Assembly: GCA_029783825.1 (NCBI GenBank) | Contig: JAREIK010003358.1 | Coordinates: 126,730-190,729 of the forward strand | Source: Sapria himalayana | Lineage: Eukaryota > Streptophyta > Magnoliopsida > Malpighiales > Rafflesiaceae | Length of the DNA: 64,000 nucleotides | Reading direction: 5' to 3' | In this document: piece by piece, positions 39,266 through 52,400 of the stretch | How positions within the stretch are numbered: the stretch's first letter is position 1 | Layout of the letters: each line of letters starts with the position of its first letter | Notes under the pieces: model-generated | What the model saw: the letters and a program-made list of their open reading frames with translations, nothing else | Database searches by the model: none | Told to the model about the DNA's origin: nothing | Position numbers and translations under genes: made by a program

Positions 39266-42200
39266 TGGTTTATAGGTTTTATTTAAAAAATAAAATTACA
39301 AAAAATTTATTTTTATTATTTTTTGATATTTTCAAAGGTTATATCCTTTGAAAATATAATAATTTTTAAATTTTTTTCAAATGTGAATATAATATTTAGT
39401 TATACTAATAATTAAATTTATATATTATATAAATTCAATATAAACAATTTTATTGATAAATATTCTAATAAGGATCAAAAATAAATTAATAATCCATTAA
39501 TAATAAGATAGATATTATTTAAAATATAATTACAAAACTTAAAATTATTCAGAAGCAATGAAAAATATATTACTATATAATAATTTTTTGTTTTTGAATT
39601 TTTTATTGTTTTAATAAGTTTATCTATATTTTTTTAGTAGAAAAATATTTTATATAAATTATATTTGTCTAACTCATAATTTATTTTGTAATTAATATTT
39701 ATATATAAATAAACAAATAAATTATTAAAATGAATATTAAAAATTATAATGAAAAAAATATGAGATTTATTATTTATTATTTATTATTTATTATTTATTA
39801 TTTATTATTTATTATTTATTATTTATTATTTATTATTTATTATTTATTATTTATTATTTATTATTTATTATTTATTATTTATTATTTATTATTTATTATT
39901 TATTATTTAGGGATACCGGTTTAATTTAAATTAGATCCGTCTCACTAATAATTTATTTTGTAATTAATATTTCTATAAAAATAAACTGATAAATAATTAA
40001 AATAAAAATTTAAAATTATATTGAATAAAAATTAAAATTTAAGATTTATTATTAATGTATGTCATTTTAATAGTTTAAGTATTTAGAGGTTTTGTCATTA
40101 GGAGTTTAGCGATTAATGTTTTTAGGATTTTAGTGGTTTATAGGTTTTATATACAAAAATAAAATAACAAAAAAAATTTTTATAATTTGTTATAATTATC
40201 ATAGGTTATAACCTCTGAAAATTTAAATAAATTTACAATTTTTTGAAATGTGAATACAATATTTAGTTTTAATAATATTAATAATTATATATTATATAAA
40301 TTCAATATAAACAATTTTATTGATAGATAATATAATAATGATCAAAAATTAAATTAATAAAATATTAATAAAAAGATAGATATTAATTAAAAAATATTTA
40401 CAAAACCCAAATTTATTCAAAATTAAAGTAAAAAATATTACTGGATTATAATTTTTAATTTTTAAAATTCTACTTCTTTTATAAGCGTAAATATTTTCTT
40501 TAATTAAAAATAAATTATTTAAATTATATTTGTCGCACTCATAATTTATTTTGTAATAAATAATTCTATAAAATAAACTTACAAATAATTAAAATGAATA
40601 TTCAAAATAATAATAAATTGGAATAAAAATTAGATTTCTTAATTATTAAGAACTATATAGCGATTTAATGGTTTATCTATTTAGGCATTATGGGATTTAG
40701 AAGTTTACTGATTTTATTGTGTATGCATTTAGTGGTTTATAGGTTTTATTTAAAAATTAAAATAACAAAATATTTATTTTTATTATTTTTTGATATTTCC
40801 AATGGTTATAACATTTGAAAATATAATAATGTTTAATTTTTTTTCAAAAGTGAATTCAATATTTAGTTATAATAATCATTATATTTATATATCATATAAA
40901 TTCAATATAAACAATATTATTGATAAATATTCTAAAAATGATCAAAAAATAAATTAATAATCTATTATTAATAAGATAGATATTAAATAAAATTTATTTG
41001 CAAAACCTAAAATGATTCAAAATTAAAGTAAAATATATTAATTAGATTGATATTCAATAAAACTATTATTAATAAGATAAAATATACAGTTTTAAAAGAT
41101 TATATATTTATGAGTTTTGGAATTTAAGAATTTAGTGATTTAAGTGTTTAGTCATTTAGTAGTTTATAAGTTTTATTTAAAAATTAAAATAACGAAAAAC
41201 TTTATTTTTCTTATTTGGTCTAATTTTTGAAGGATATAACCTTTGAAAGTATGACAATTTTTAAATTCTTTTTAAATGTGAATACTATATCTAGTTATGA
41301 TAATCTTAATAATTATATATCATGTAAATTCAATATAATCAATTATAGTGAAATATATTATTATAAAGATCATACAAAAGATTACTAGACAATTATTAAT
41401 AAGATAAATATTGTTTAAAATATATTTACAAAACCTAAAATGATTCAAAATCAAAGTGAAATATTTTACTAAATATTAATATTAAATTTTTATAGGTTTT
41501 ATTTAGTCAATAAAATAATAAAAAATATATTTAAAGGAATTTTCGTGATTTACATAGGTAATAACCATTGAAAATATAATAATTTTTTAATAGTTCTAAA
41601 ATACGAATACAATACTTATTTACAATAATCTTAATAATTGTATTTGATGTAAATTCAATAAACAAAGTTTTATTAATATATATTATTTTGATGATCAAGA
41701 AATAAATTAATAAACAATTATTAATAAGATAGATATTAATTAAAATATATTTGTAGAACCCAAAATAATTCAAAATCAAAGTAAATTATATTACTAAATA
41801 AAATTTTAAATTTTTGAAATTTTGTTTATTTTTATAAGCTTATATTTTTTGTCATAAAAAATAATTTATTTAAATTATATATGTCTCACTCATTATTTAT
41901 TTTATAATTAATATTTCTATAAAAATAAACTAAGAAATAATTAAAATGAATATTTAAAATTATAATGAATACAAATAAAAATGAGATATATTATTTATTA
42001 TTTATTATTTAGGTTATATAGGTTTAATTGTATAAGTATTTAGGGGGTTTTGAGGTTTAGGAGTCTAGAGATTTAAATGTTTAGGCATTTAGTGGTTTAT
42101 AAGTTTTATTTAAATAATAAAATAATAAAAAAATTATTTTTGTAATTTTTTATCATTTTTAAAGATTATTACCTTTGAAAATATAATAATTTTTAAATTT

Positions 42201-43927
42201 TTTTCAAATGAAAATATAATATTTAGTTATAATAATCATAATAATTATAAGACATTTAAATTCAATATAAGTAATTTTATTGTTAGATATTATAAAATTT
42301 ATCAAATAATAAATTAATAAATTATTCTTAATAAGATTGATAGCAATTAAAATATAATGGCAAAAACTATATATAATGATTCAAAATCAAAGTAAAATAT
42401 ATTACTAAATAATAATTTTTTGTTGTTAAATTTTTACTTCTTTTTATAAGCTTATATATATTTTTTTGATTAAAAATAAATTATTAAAATTATAGTTGTC
42501 TCCCTCATTATTTATTTTGTAATTAATATTTCTATAAAAAATAAACTAATAAATAATTAAAATGAATATTTAAAATTATAATGAATACAAATCAAAATGA
42601 GATTTATGATTTATTATATATGGTATACCAGTTTAATGGTTTGATTATATAGAAGTTTTGTCGATTAGGAGTTTAGTAATTTATGTTTTTAGGCATGTAG
42701 TGGTTTATAGGTTTTATTTATATAATAAAAATTTAAAATTCTTTTTTTGATTTTTTCTGATTTTCAAAGGTTATAACCTTTGAAAATAAAATAATTTTTA
42801 AATTTTTTTGAAATGTGATTACAATGTATAATTATATTAATCTTACTAATTATATATCATATAAATTCAATATAAAAAATTTTAATGATAGATATTATAA
42901 TAATGATCAAGATTTAAATTAATAAACTATTATTAATAATATAAATATTAATTAAAATATTTTTACATAACAAATAATGATTCAAAATCTAATCAAAATA
43001 TATTACTAAATAATAATATTTAATTTTTAAAATTTTCATTCTTTTTATAAGCTTATATTTTTTTTTATTAAAATAAATTATTTAAATAATATCTGTCACT
43101 CGAAATTTATTTTGCAATTAATTTTTCTAAAAAATTAAACTATAAATAAATAAAATGAATATTTAAAATTATAATAAATAGAAATAAAAATGAGATTTAT
43201 TATTTATTAAGTAGTATATAATTGTTAAAAGGTTTATGTATTTAGGGGTTTCGAGATTTATGAGCTTACTGATTTAAGTAAGTAAGCATTTAATGATCTA
43301 TAGGTTTTTTTAAAAAATGAAATAACAAAAAATTTATTTTTATTATTTTTTCTCATTTTCTAAGGTTATAACCTTTGAAAATATAATAATTTTTAAATTT
43401 TTTTCAAAAGTGAATACAATATTTATTTATAATAATCATTATATTTATATATCATGTATATTCAATATAACCAATTTTATTGATAAATATTCTAATAATG
43501 ATTAAAAAATAAATAAATAATATATTATTAATAAGATAGATATCAATTATAATATAATTACAAAACCTAAAATGATTCAGAAGCAAAGCAAAATATATTA
43601 CTATATAATAATTTTTTGTTTTGAAATTTTTTTTTCTTTTAAAAAGTTTATCTATATTATTTTGATGAAAAATAATTTATATAAATTATATTTGTGTAAC
43701 TCATAATTTATTTTGTAATTAATATTTATATAAAAATAAACAAATAAATTTTTAAATTTGAATATTTAAAATTAAAATGAAAATAAAAATGATATTTATA
43801 CTTTATTATTTAGGATATACCGGTTTAATTTAAATTAGATCTGTCTCACTAATAATTTATTTTGTAATTAATATTTCTATAAAAATAAACTGATAAATAA
43901 TAAAAATAAAAATTAAAATTATACTAA
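39266..43927 (+). repeat. AT-rich satellite array, block 6
   Basis: Cores near 39340, 40205, 40805, 41230, 41560, 42170, 42770 and 43365. Monomers at 41040-41560 are shortened by internal deletions. The block ends in the same monomer position at which module A begins. I see no gene. Confidence 0.85.
39766..39912 (+). repeat. (TTTATTA)20 heptamer array ending in TTTAGGG
   Basis: Twenty head-to-tail TTTATTA units occupy 39766-39905, followed in phase by TTTAGGG (39906-39912). Other monomers have two to four such units before the same TTTAGGG. Three heptamers make 21 bp, so a plus-strand frame reads a YYLLFII repeat; that ORF is an artefact. Confidence 0.95.
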
Positions 43928-45044
43928 ATAATTAAAGTAATTTATTTTGTTCCTCTCAACTCTAGAATGATTGCTAAAGCTCTAACCAAAATAATAAGAG
44001 CTTTTACTTTATCTCTATTATGTCGCATCATATTTAATGTTGAATCTCTAGGCTATCAAAGGTAATTTAACTCATGTACGCTAACAGACCAAACCAAAGT
44101 TATACCCCTATGTGTTGAAATAGCTAGTTGTTGAGGATGCAATTTATATTAATTATTCTAATTTCTTCTAAAATATCTCTCATGCACACACTTAAAGCAA
44201 TTTTTTTAAAACATAGTTCACCTCTAAAAAAATAACCACCTTGTAGCCTATTAGAAAAAACTAGCCCTTGGGCACTTTGAGTAGGGCAAGAAGTATGTGC
44301 TCTCTTTCAATCAAGAATCAAAAACTTTATTTTATTGGCATGTCTAAACCATTTTTTTATATCCTCTTGGATATGAAAAGTATCATGTCTTTCTTTTTAT
44401 ATTAAATGAGTTATGTACAAGCTCACAATAACCAAAAAGGAGTAAATGAATCATATTCAAATGTATAATAGGTTTTAATCATTGATCTAAATGTTTGTCT
44501 TGCATATTGACACTTGAGGTCACAAATCAAAGGAAAAAGCTATAGTGATATTTCGAATCCCATGAATTTTATCTATAGAAAGTTATACAGAGTAGTACTC
44601 GAGCTTTAACTATTTCTAGGATCATGACTTTTGCTCTTGAGGAATGTCCAAAGTTACAATCATTCCTAGTGCAATCACTTTGCAATATAAAGATAAAATG
44701 CACAATCTATGGTCATATCCAATACTGTGACCCATTATTATAGTGTTTAAATATGTATTCATGATCATTCTTAGTGCCATAACAATATGTTCAACAGAGA
44801 GACACAAGTTATGGCATATTCTCATTGATATGATTTTGTGTTCTAGAGACAAAATATACAATTATGACCATTGCTAATGCTACAATAATCTAAAGCAAGA
44901 AATAGACTTAATCCATAACTCACCCCTTGAGTCATGACTTTGTGTTACATATACAAAAAGATAAATCTGTGACATTCCTAAAAGTAGTGAATTTCAATTT
45001 AAATTTAACACTTAGTCATTTGATTATAAATGTGCAAAGCATGA

Positions 45045-45113
45045 GATTTAGGATTTATGGGTTAGGGTTATAGTTTATGGTTTAAGGGTTAGGATTTAAA
45101 GTTTAGGGTTTAT
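45045..45113 (+). repeat. Degenerate plant telomere-like tract, module C
   Basis: Heptamer-spaced TTTAGGG variants (GGTTAGG, GTTTATG, GTTTAAG, TTTAGGG) end at the poly(T) run. The minus strand therefore reads A tail followed by TAAACCCTAAAC-like sequence. Confidence 0.7.
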
Positions 45114-46405
45114 TGTTTTTTTTTGTTTTTTTTTGGAAAATACACACTTTATTTATCATTTAGGCACACAACTTATAATAGACTAAAAGTCTGACTAATT
45201 TAGGCCAGCCCGCCAAATCCTATGCACCTTAATGATTCTATGCTTAAAATACATAAAAAAACATAATGCCTAATAATTCCAAGCATACAAATACAACTAA
45301 CATCACCTGGCATTCCCGCACTTTAGAGTTGGCATTGAGTCATTATGCGCACAGCATACTTTCTATTCGGATTTGTCCAAGCCTTTTGGAGGATCCTGAA
45401 TGATGCACCATATTAAAACAATTCAAATATATGATCGTGCATGTGTGTGACATGCAGGATCAAGCGCTTGCCTATGTCATTGCTTTGCAATTGAATACAT
45501 GTAAAACTGAATACCCATAAATCAACAAGTCCATATCTATGGTACTTTGTCAATTCATTCTCACCTCTGAATTCCACATTCTTTTGCTCCAATGATCATC
45601 AAAAGAGTATCTCTTGGGTTAGAATGCTTCCTCCTCAAGCTCCAAGAAGTGGTTGTATGTTGCACCGACAAAATATCAAAAAATATGCATGCATCGATGT
45701 GGATCTGTGATGAGGTTCATCTCAAAGTCTAATTATCTACGCGTACAACCAAGATAGAATACAAATAAAAATACAAAATGCTATAAAGATCGGTCTTCTG
45801 CTCTCGGGAGTGTAGTATCGCCTAATGTGTCTTTACAAAATGCATTAGTGGGCCCCACATAGAGATACTCATGGGTCCAGTTGATCTCATTGCATGCTAC
45901 ATAGAGAAAAAATAAGATTGTGTGTGTGAGTATGTCCTGATCCGTCTTTACATGTAAATAGTGCATACAAAGTCCAAAATACAAATAAGACAACAAACAT
46001 AAACTACATGATTGAATCTTTCGCTCCCGTGTAGCTTGTCTGGACTCCATTGCTTATTGGCCCTGCTTGGTGATGCTTCAGATTTTGCCAACTCTCCAAT
46101 TAATCATGGATTACCCACTAATCCTGTTGGGCGACATTTGGGTGGCCCTATATGCTGCCTAATACGACTAGTGTGACCCACTCCTAGCCACTCCTAGGTT
46201 TACTCGCGACCACTTTGCTCGGTCTCGTCAGTTGTCTGAATATTATCATCCCGACTTGCTAGTGGGGCCCTCTACAAGCTAGTGACCCATACTTCTGGTT
46301 GCTTCTAGGACTTGTTGGCCCCTCTAAATGCTACACAAAAATGGACAAGAATATGTGCACGTGTGTACTGTGGTCCATCACTATGTGTGTGTGGTGCAGT
46401 AGTAT
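45114..46405 (-). other. Possible retroposed transcript with AATAAA and poly(A), minus strand
   Basis: Minus-strand AATAAA (plus TTTATT at 45148-45153) lies 13 nt before a run of A with single C interruptions (45114-45134). Upstream on that strand the base composition is much less AT-rich than the satellite. A short coding-like stretch recurs in the three copies near 45560-45660 (for example DHWSKRMWNSE and FLELEEEAF), interrupted by stops. It could be a processed pseudogene, the 3' end of a non-LTR element, or an untranslated region. I cannot assign a family, and no target duplication is visible. Confidence 0.45.
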
Positions 46406-46408
46406 CAG

Positions 46409-49400
46409 GGTTTAAAAGTTTTGTAATTTAAGTATTTAGGTATTTTGTGGTTTATATGTTTTATTTAAATAATTAAATAACAAAAAAAAATTTTATGATT
46501 TTTTCTCATTTTCGAGGTTATAACCATTGAAAATATTATAATTTTTAATTTTTTTTCAAATGTTAATACAATATTTAATTATAATAATCATAAAAATTAA
46601 ATATCATGTAAATTCAATATAAATAATTTTATTGATAGATATAATAATACTGATCATAAGATAAATTAATAACTATTATTAATAAGATAGATCTTAATTA
46701 AAATATATTTGCAAAACCTAAAACGATTCAAAATCAAAGTAAAATATATTAATAAATAATAATTTTTTATTTATAAATTTTTGATTCTTTTTATAAGCTT
46801 TTGAATTTTTTTGATGAAAATAAATTATTTAAATTATATTTGTCTCATTCATAATTTTATTTTGCAATTAATATTTCTATAAATATAAACTAATAAATAA
46901 TTAAAATGAATATTTAAATTATAATGAATACAAATAAAAATGAGATTTATGAATAATTATTTAGGGTATATCGGTTTAATGGTTTAAGTATTTAGGAGTT
47001 TAGAAGTTTAGTGGTTTATGTATTTAGGCATTTAGTAGTTTATATGTTTTATTTAAATAATGAAATAACAAAAAAATTATTTGTCAAATTTTTTATCAAT
47101 TTTGAAGGTTATAATCTTTATAAATATAATAAATTTTAAATTTTTTTCAAATGTGAATACAATATTTAGTTATAATAAACATAATAATTATATATCATGT
47201 AAATTAAAAATAAACAATTTTATTGATAGATATTAATAAACTAAATATAAATATAAAAATAATAATGATCAAAAAATAAATTAATAAACTATTATTTATT
47301 GATAGATATTTATATATTATTTATAAATACTTAAACCTTTAAAGATGGTTTAAATGTTTAAGTATTTAAGGGTTTTGGGGTTTAGGAGTTTAATTATTTA
47401 AGCATTTAGGCATTTAGTAGTTGATAGGTTTTATATAAACAATAAAATAACAAAGAATTTATTTTTGTTATTTTATCTCATTTTCAAAGATGATAACCTT
47501 TAAAAATATAATAATTTTTAAATTATTTTCAAATATAAATATAATATTTACTTATAATAATCTTAATAATTATATATAATGTAAATTCAATATAAACAAT
47601 TTTATTGATAAATATTCTAATAATTATCAAATAATAAATAAAAAATCTCTTATTAATAAGATAGATATCAATTAAAATATAATTACAAAACCTAAAATGA
47701 TTCAGAAGAAACCAAAATATATTTCTATATAATAATTTTTTGTTTTGAAATTTTTTTTTCTTTTAAAAAGTTTATCAATAATATTTTGATGAAAAATAAT
47801 TTATATAAATTATTTTTGTCTAGCTCAATTTATTTTTTAATTAATATTTATATATAAATAAACAAATAAATAATTAAAAAATATTTAAAATTATAATGAA
47901 AAAAATAAGATTCATTTTTTATTATTTAGGTTTTCTATTTTAATTTAAATTAGATCTATCTCACTAATAATTTATTTTATAATTAATATTTCTATAAAAA
48001 TAAACTGATAAATAATTAAATTAAAAATTTTAAATTATACTGAATAAAATTTAAAATTAAATTTATGAATTATTATTAATGTTTACTAGTTTAATGATTT
48101 AAGTACTTAGAGGTTTCGTCGTTTAAAAGATTAGTGATTTATGTTTTTAGGCATTTAGTGGTTTATATGTTTTATTTAAACAATGAAATAACAAAAAATA
48201 TTATTTTTGATATTTTTTCACATTTTCAAAGATTATAACCTTTGAAAATATAATAATTTTAATTTTTTTTAAAAATGTGAATACAATATTTAGTAATAAT
48301 AATCATTATAATTATATATAATATAAACTGAATATAAACAATTTTATTGATAGATATTATATCAATTATCAAAAAATAAATTAATATGCTATTATTAATA
48401 TGATAGATATAAATTAAAATATAATTAAAAAACCTAAAATGATTCAAAAACAATGTAAAATTTATTAATAATAATAATTTTTGTTTTTTAGTTTTTGCTT
48501 CTTTTTATAAGCTTATATATTTTTTTAATGAAAAATAAATTATTTAAATTAAATTTGTATCACTCATAATTTATTTTGTAATTAATATTATAATATATTA
48601 TTTAAATTATATTTAAGGTTTATGAGTTTAACGGTTTAAGTATTTAGGGGCTTCGGGGTTTAGGAGTTTAGAGATTTATGTGTTTAAAAATTTAATGGTT
48701 TATATGTTTTATTTAAACAAAGATATATCAAAAAATTTATTTATGTTATTTTTTCTCATTTTTTAAGTTAATAACCATTGAAAATATAACAATTTTTATA
48801 ATTTTTTTATATGTGAATACTATATTTAGTTATGATAATCTTAATAATTATATATCATGTTAATTCAATATAAACAATTATATTAATAGATATTATATTA
48901 ATGATTAAAAATAAATTAATAAACTATTATTAATAAGATAGATATTTTTTAAAATATATTCGCAAAACGTAAATTTATTCAAAATCAAAGTAAAATATAT
49001 TAGTAAATAATAATTTTTTTGATGTTTTGCTTCATTTTATATGTTTATATTTTTTTGTTATTAAAAGTAAATTATTTAAATTATAATTGTCTTCCACATA
49101 ATTTATTTTTAATTTATAATTTTATAAAATAAACTAATAAATAATTAAAATAAATATTTAAAAATATAATGAATACAAATAAAAATGAGATTTATTATTT
49201 ATTATTCACGATATACAAGCTTAATGGTTTAAGTATTTAGGTGTTTTGGGGTTTAGTGATTTAAGTGTTTAGGACTTTAGTGATTTATAGTTTTTATTTA
49301 AAGAATAAAAAAATAAAAAAATTAAATTTTTTGATTTTTTTTAATTTTTGAAGGTTATAACCTTTGAAATTATAATAATTTTTATTTTTTTAAATGTTAA

Positions 49401-52400
49401 TATAATATTTAGTTATGATATTCTTAATAATTATATATAATGTAAACTCAATAAAAATAATTTTATAAATAGATATTATAATAATGATCAATAAAAAATT
49501 AATAAACTATTATTAATAAGAATGATATAAATTAAAATATAATTGAAAAAAGTAAAATGATTAAAAATCAAAATAAAATATAATACAAAATAATAAATTT
49601 TTGTTTTTAAAATTTTGCCTCTTTTTATAAGCAAATATATTTTTTTTGATAAAAAATAAATTATTTAAAATAGATCAGTCTCACTAATAATTTATTTTGT
49701 AATTAATATTTCTATAAAAATAAACTAATAAATAATTAAAATAAAAATTTAAAATTACACTTAATAAAAATTAAAATGAGATTTATGATTTATTATTAAT
49801 GTATACCAATTTAATAGTTTAAGTATTTATAAGTTTTGTCGTTTAGGAGTTTAGCAATTTATGTTTTTAGGTATTTAGTGGTTTATAGGTTTTATTTAAA
49901 CAATACAATAACAAAAAAAAATTTGTAATTTTTTGTCATTTTCACAGGTTATAACCTTTGAAAATATAATAATAATTAAAATTTTTTGAAATGTGAATAT
50001 AATATTTAGTTATAATAATTTGAATAATTATATATCATATAAATTCAATATAAACAATTTTATTGATAGATTTTATAATAATGATCAAAAATTAAATTAA
50101 TAAACTATTAATAATAAGATAGATATTAATTAACAAATATTTACAAAAGCCAAATTGATTCAAAATTAAAGTAAAAAATATTACTAGATAATAATTTTTA
50201 ATTTTTAAAATTTTACTTCTTTTATAAGCCTATATATATTTTTTTTGATTAAAAATAAATTATTTAAATTATATTTGTCGCACTAAATTTATTTTGTAAT
50301 AAATATTTCTATAAAATAAACTTATAAATAATTAAAATGAATATTTAAAATAATAATAAATTGAAATAAAAATTAGATTTCTTAATTATTAAGTAGTATA
50401 TATCAGTTAAATGGTTTATGCATTTAGGCATTACGGGCCTTACAAGTTTACAGATTTTTCTGTGTATGCATTTAGTGGTTTATAGATTTTATTTTAAAAT
50501 TAAAATAACAAAATATTTATTTTTATTATTTTTTGATATTTTCTATGGTTATAACATTTGAAAATATAATAATTTTTAAATTTTTTTGAAATGTGAATTC
50601 AATATTTAGTTATAATAATCATTATATTTATATATCATATAAATTCAACATAAACAATATTATTGATAAATATTCTAAAAATGATCAAAAAATAAATTAA
50701 TAATATATTATTAATAAAATAGATATCAATTAAAATATAATAAAAAAACCAAAAATGATTCAGAAGAAATCGAAATATATTACTATATAATAATTTGTTA
50801 TTTTGAAATTTTTTTTTCTTTTAAAAAGTTTATCCGTATTTGTTTGATGAAAAATTAATTTATAAAAATTATATTCGTCTAACTCATAATTTATTTTTTA
50901 ATTAATATTTATTTAAAAATAAACAAATAAAAAATTAAAATGAATATTTAAAATTATAATGAAAAAAATAATATTGAGATTTATTCTTTATTATTTTGGG
51001 TATACCAGTCTAATTTAAATTAGATTTGTCTCACTAATAATTTATTTTGTAATTAATATTTCTATAAAAATAAACTGATAAATAATTAAAATAAAAATTT
51101 AAAATTATACTGATAAAAATTAAAATGAGATTTATGAATTATTATTATTGTATACATGTTTAATATATTAAGTACTTAGAGGTTTTTTAGTTTATGACTT
51201 TAGTGATTTATGTTTTTAGGCATTTAGTAGTTTATTGGTTTTATTTAAACAATGTAATAACAAAAAAAATTATTTTTGGTATTTTTTCACATTTTCTAAT
51301 GTACCTTTGAAAATATAATAATTTAAAAATTTTTTAAAATTGTGAATACTATATATAGTAATAATAATCATAATAATTATATATAATATAAACTAAATAT
51401 AAACAATTTTATTGATAGATATGATATCAATTATCAAAAAATAAATTAATATTCTATTATTAATATGATAGATATAAATTAAAATATAATTGCTAAAAAT
51501 ATTCAAAATCCTCGTAAAATTTATTACTATATTATAATTTTTTTTTAGTTTTTGCTTCTTTTTATAAGCTTATATTTTTTTGATGAAAAATAAAATATTT
51601 AAATTATATTTGTATCACTCATAATTTTTTTGTAATTAATATCTTAATAAATTATTTAAATTATATTTAACGTTTACGAATTTAAAGGTTTAAGTATTTA
51701 GGGGCTTTTGTGTTTTGGAGTATAGAGGTTTAAATGTTTAGGCATTTAGTGGTTTATAGGTTTTATTTAAACAATGAAATAACAAAAAAATTATTTTTGA
51801 TATTTTTTCACATTTTTAAAGGTTATAACATTTGAAAATATAATAATTTTTAATTTTTTTTCAAATGTAAATATAATATTAAGTTATAATAGTCTTAATA
51901 ATTATAAGTCATTTAAATTCAATATAAATAATTACATTGCTAGATAGTATTATAATGATAAAAAAAAATTAATAAACTATTATTAATAAGATATATATTA
52001 TTTAAAATATATTTACAAAATGTAAATTTATTCAAATCAAAGTAAAATATATTACTAAATAATAATTTTATTTAATGTTTTACTTTTTTTATAAGTTTAT
52101 ATTTTTGTTTTTAAAAATAAATTATTTAAATTAAATTTGTCTTACTCATAATTTATTTTCTATTTCATAATTCTATAATAATAAACTAATAAATAATTAA
52201 AATGAATAATTAAAATTAAAATGAATACAAATAAAATTGAGATTTATTATTTATTATTCAAGATATACCGTTTAAAGGTTTAAGTATTTAGGTGTTTTTG
52301 GGTTAAGGAGTTTAGTGATTTAAGTGTATAGACCATTAGTGATATATAGTTATTATCTAAAGAATTAAAAAACAAAAAATTTAATTTTTAGAATTTTTTT

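Larger units (their letters stand above)
43928..46408. repeat. Module C: most complete copy of the dispersed segment (2.48 kb)
   Basis: It contains both the left ~370 bp missing from module B and the right ~400 bp missing from module A. Order on the plus strand: unique left part; degenerate ~50-bp repeats (about 44615-44900); telomere-like tract (45045-45113); poly(T) (45114-45134); then 1.27 kb that looks like a minus-strand transcript ending at the A tail. Its ends lie in satellite without a visible target duplication, and about 80 bp of the host monomer are missing. A 89-codon minus-strand ORF (45781-46050) and other short ORFs are not recognisable and are not open in all three copies. Confidence 0.85.

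Noticed and set aside
39766..39905. CRISPR-like regular repeat
   Set aside because: The units are contiguous heptamers without spacers, and the satellite monomers are 600 bp apart in a plant-type context.
39730..39924. ORF encoding a YYLLFII repeat protein
   Set aside because: It is the translation of the 7-bp TTTATTA array, since three units make 21 bp. There is no coding signal outside the array.
44622..44861. Conserved minus-strand ORF in modules A, B and C as a possible gene
   Set aside because: Similarity comes from recent duplication. The frame is part of a degenerate ~50-bp repeat and its ends differ between copies. No family is recognisable.
43928..46408. Module as a complete LTR element or Helitron
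   Set aside because: I find no terminal direct repeats, no target duplication, and no convincing TC...CTRR ends with a hairpin.
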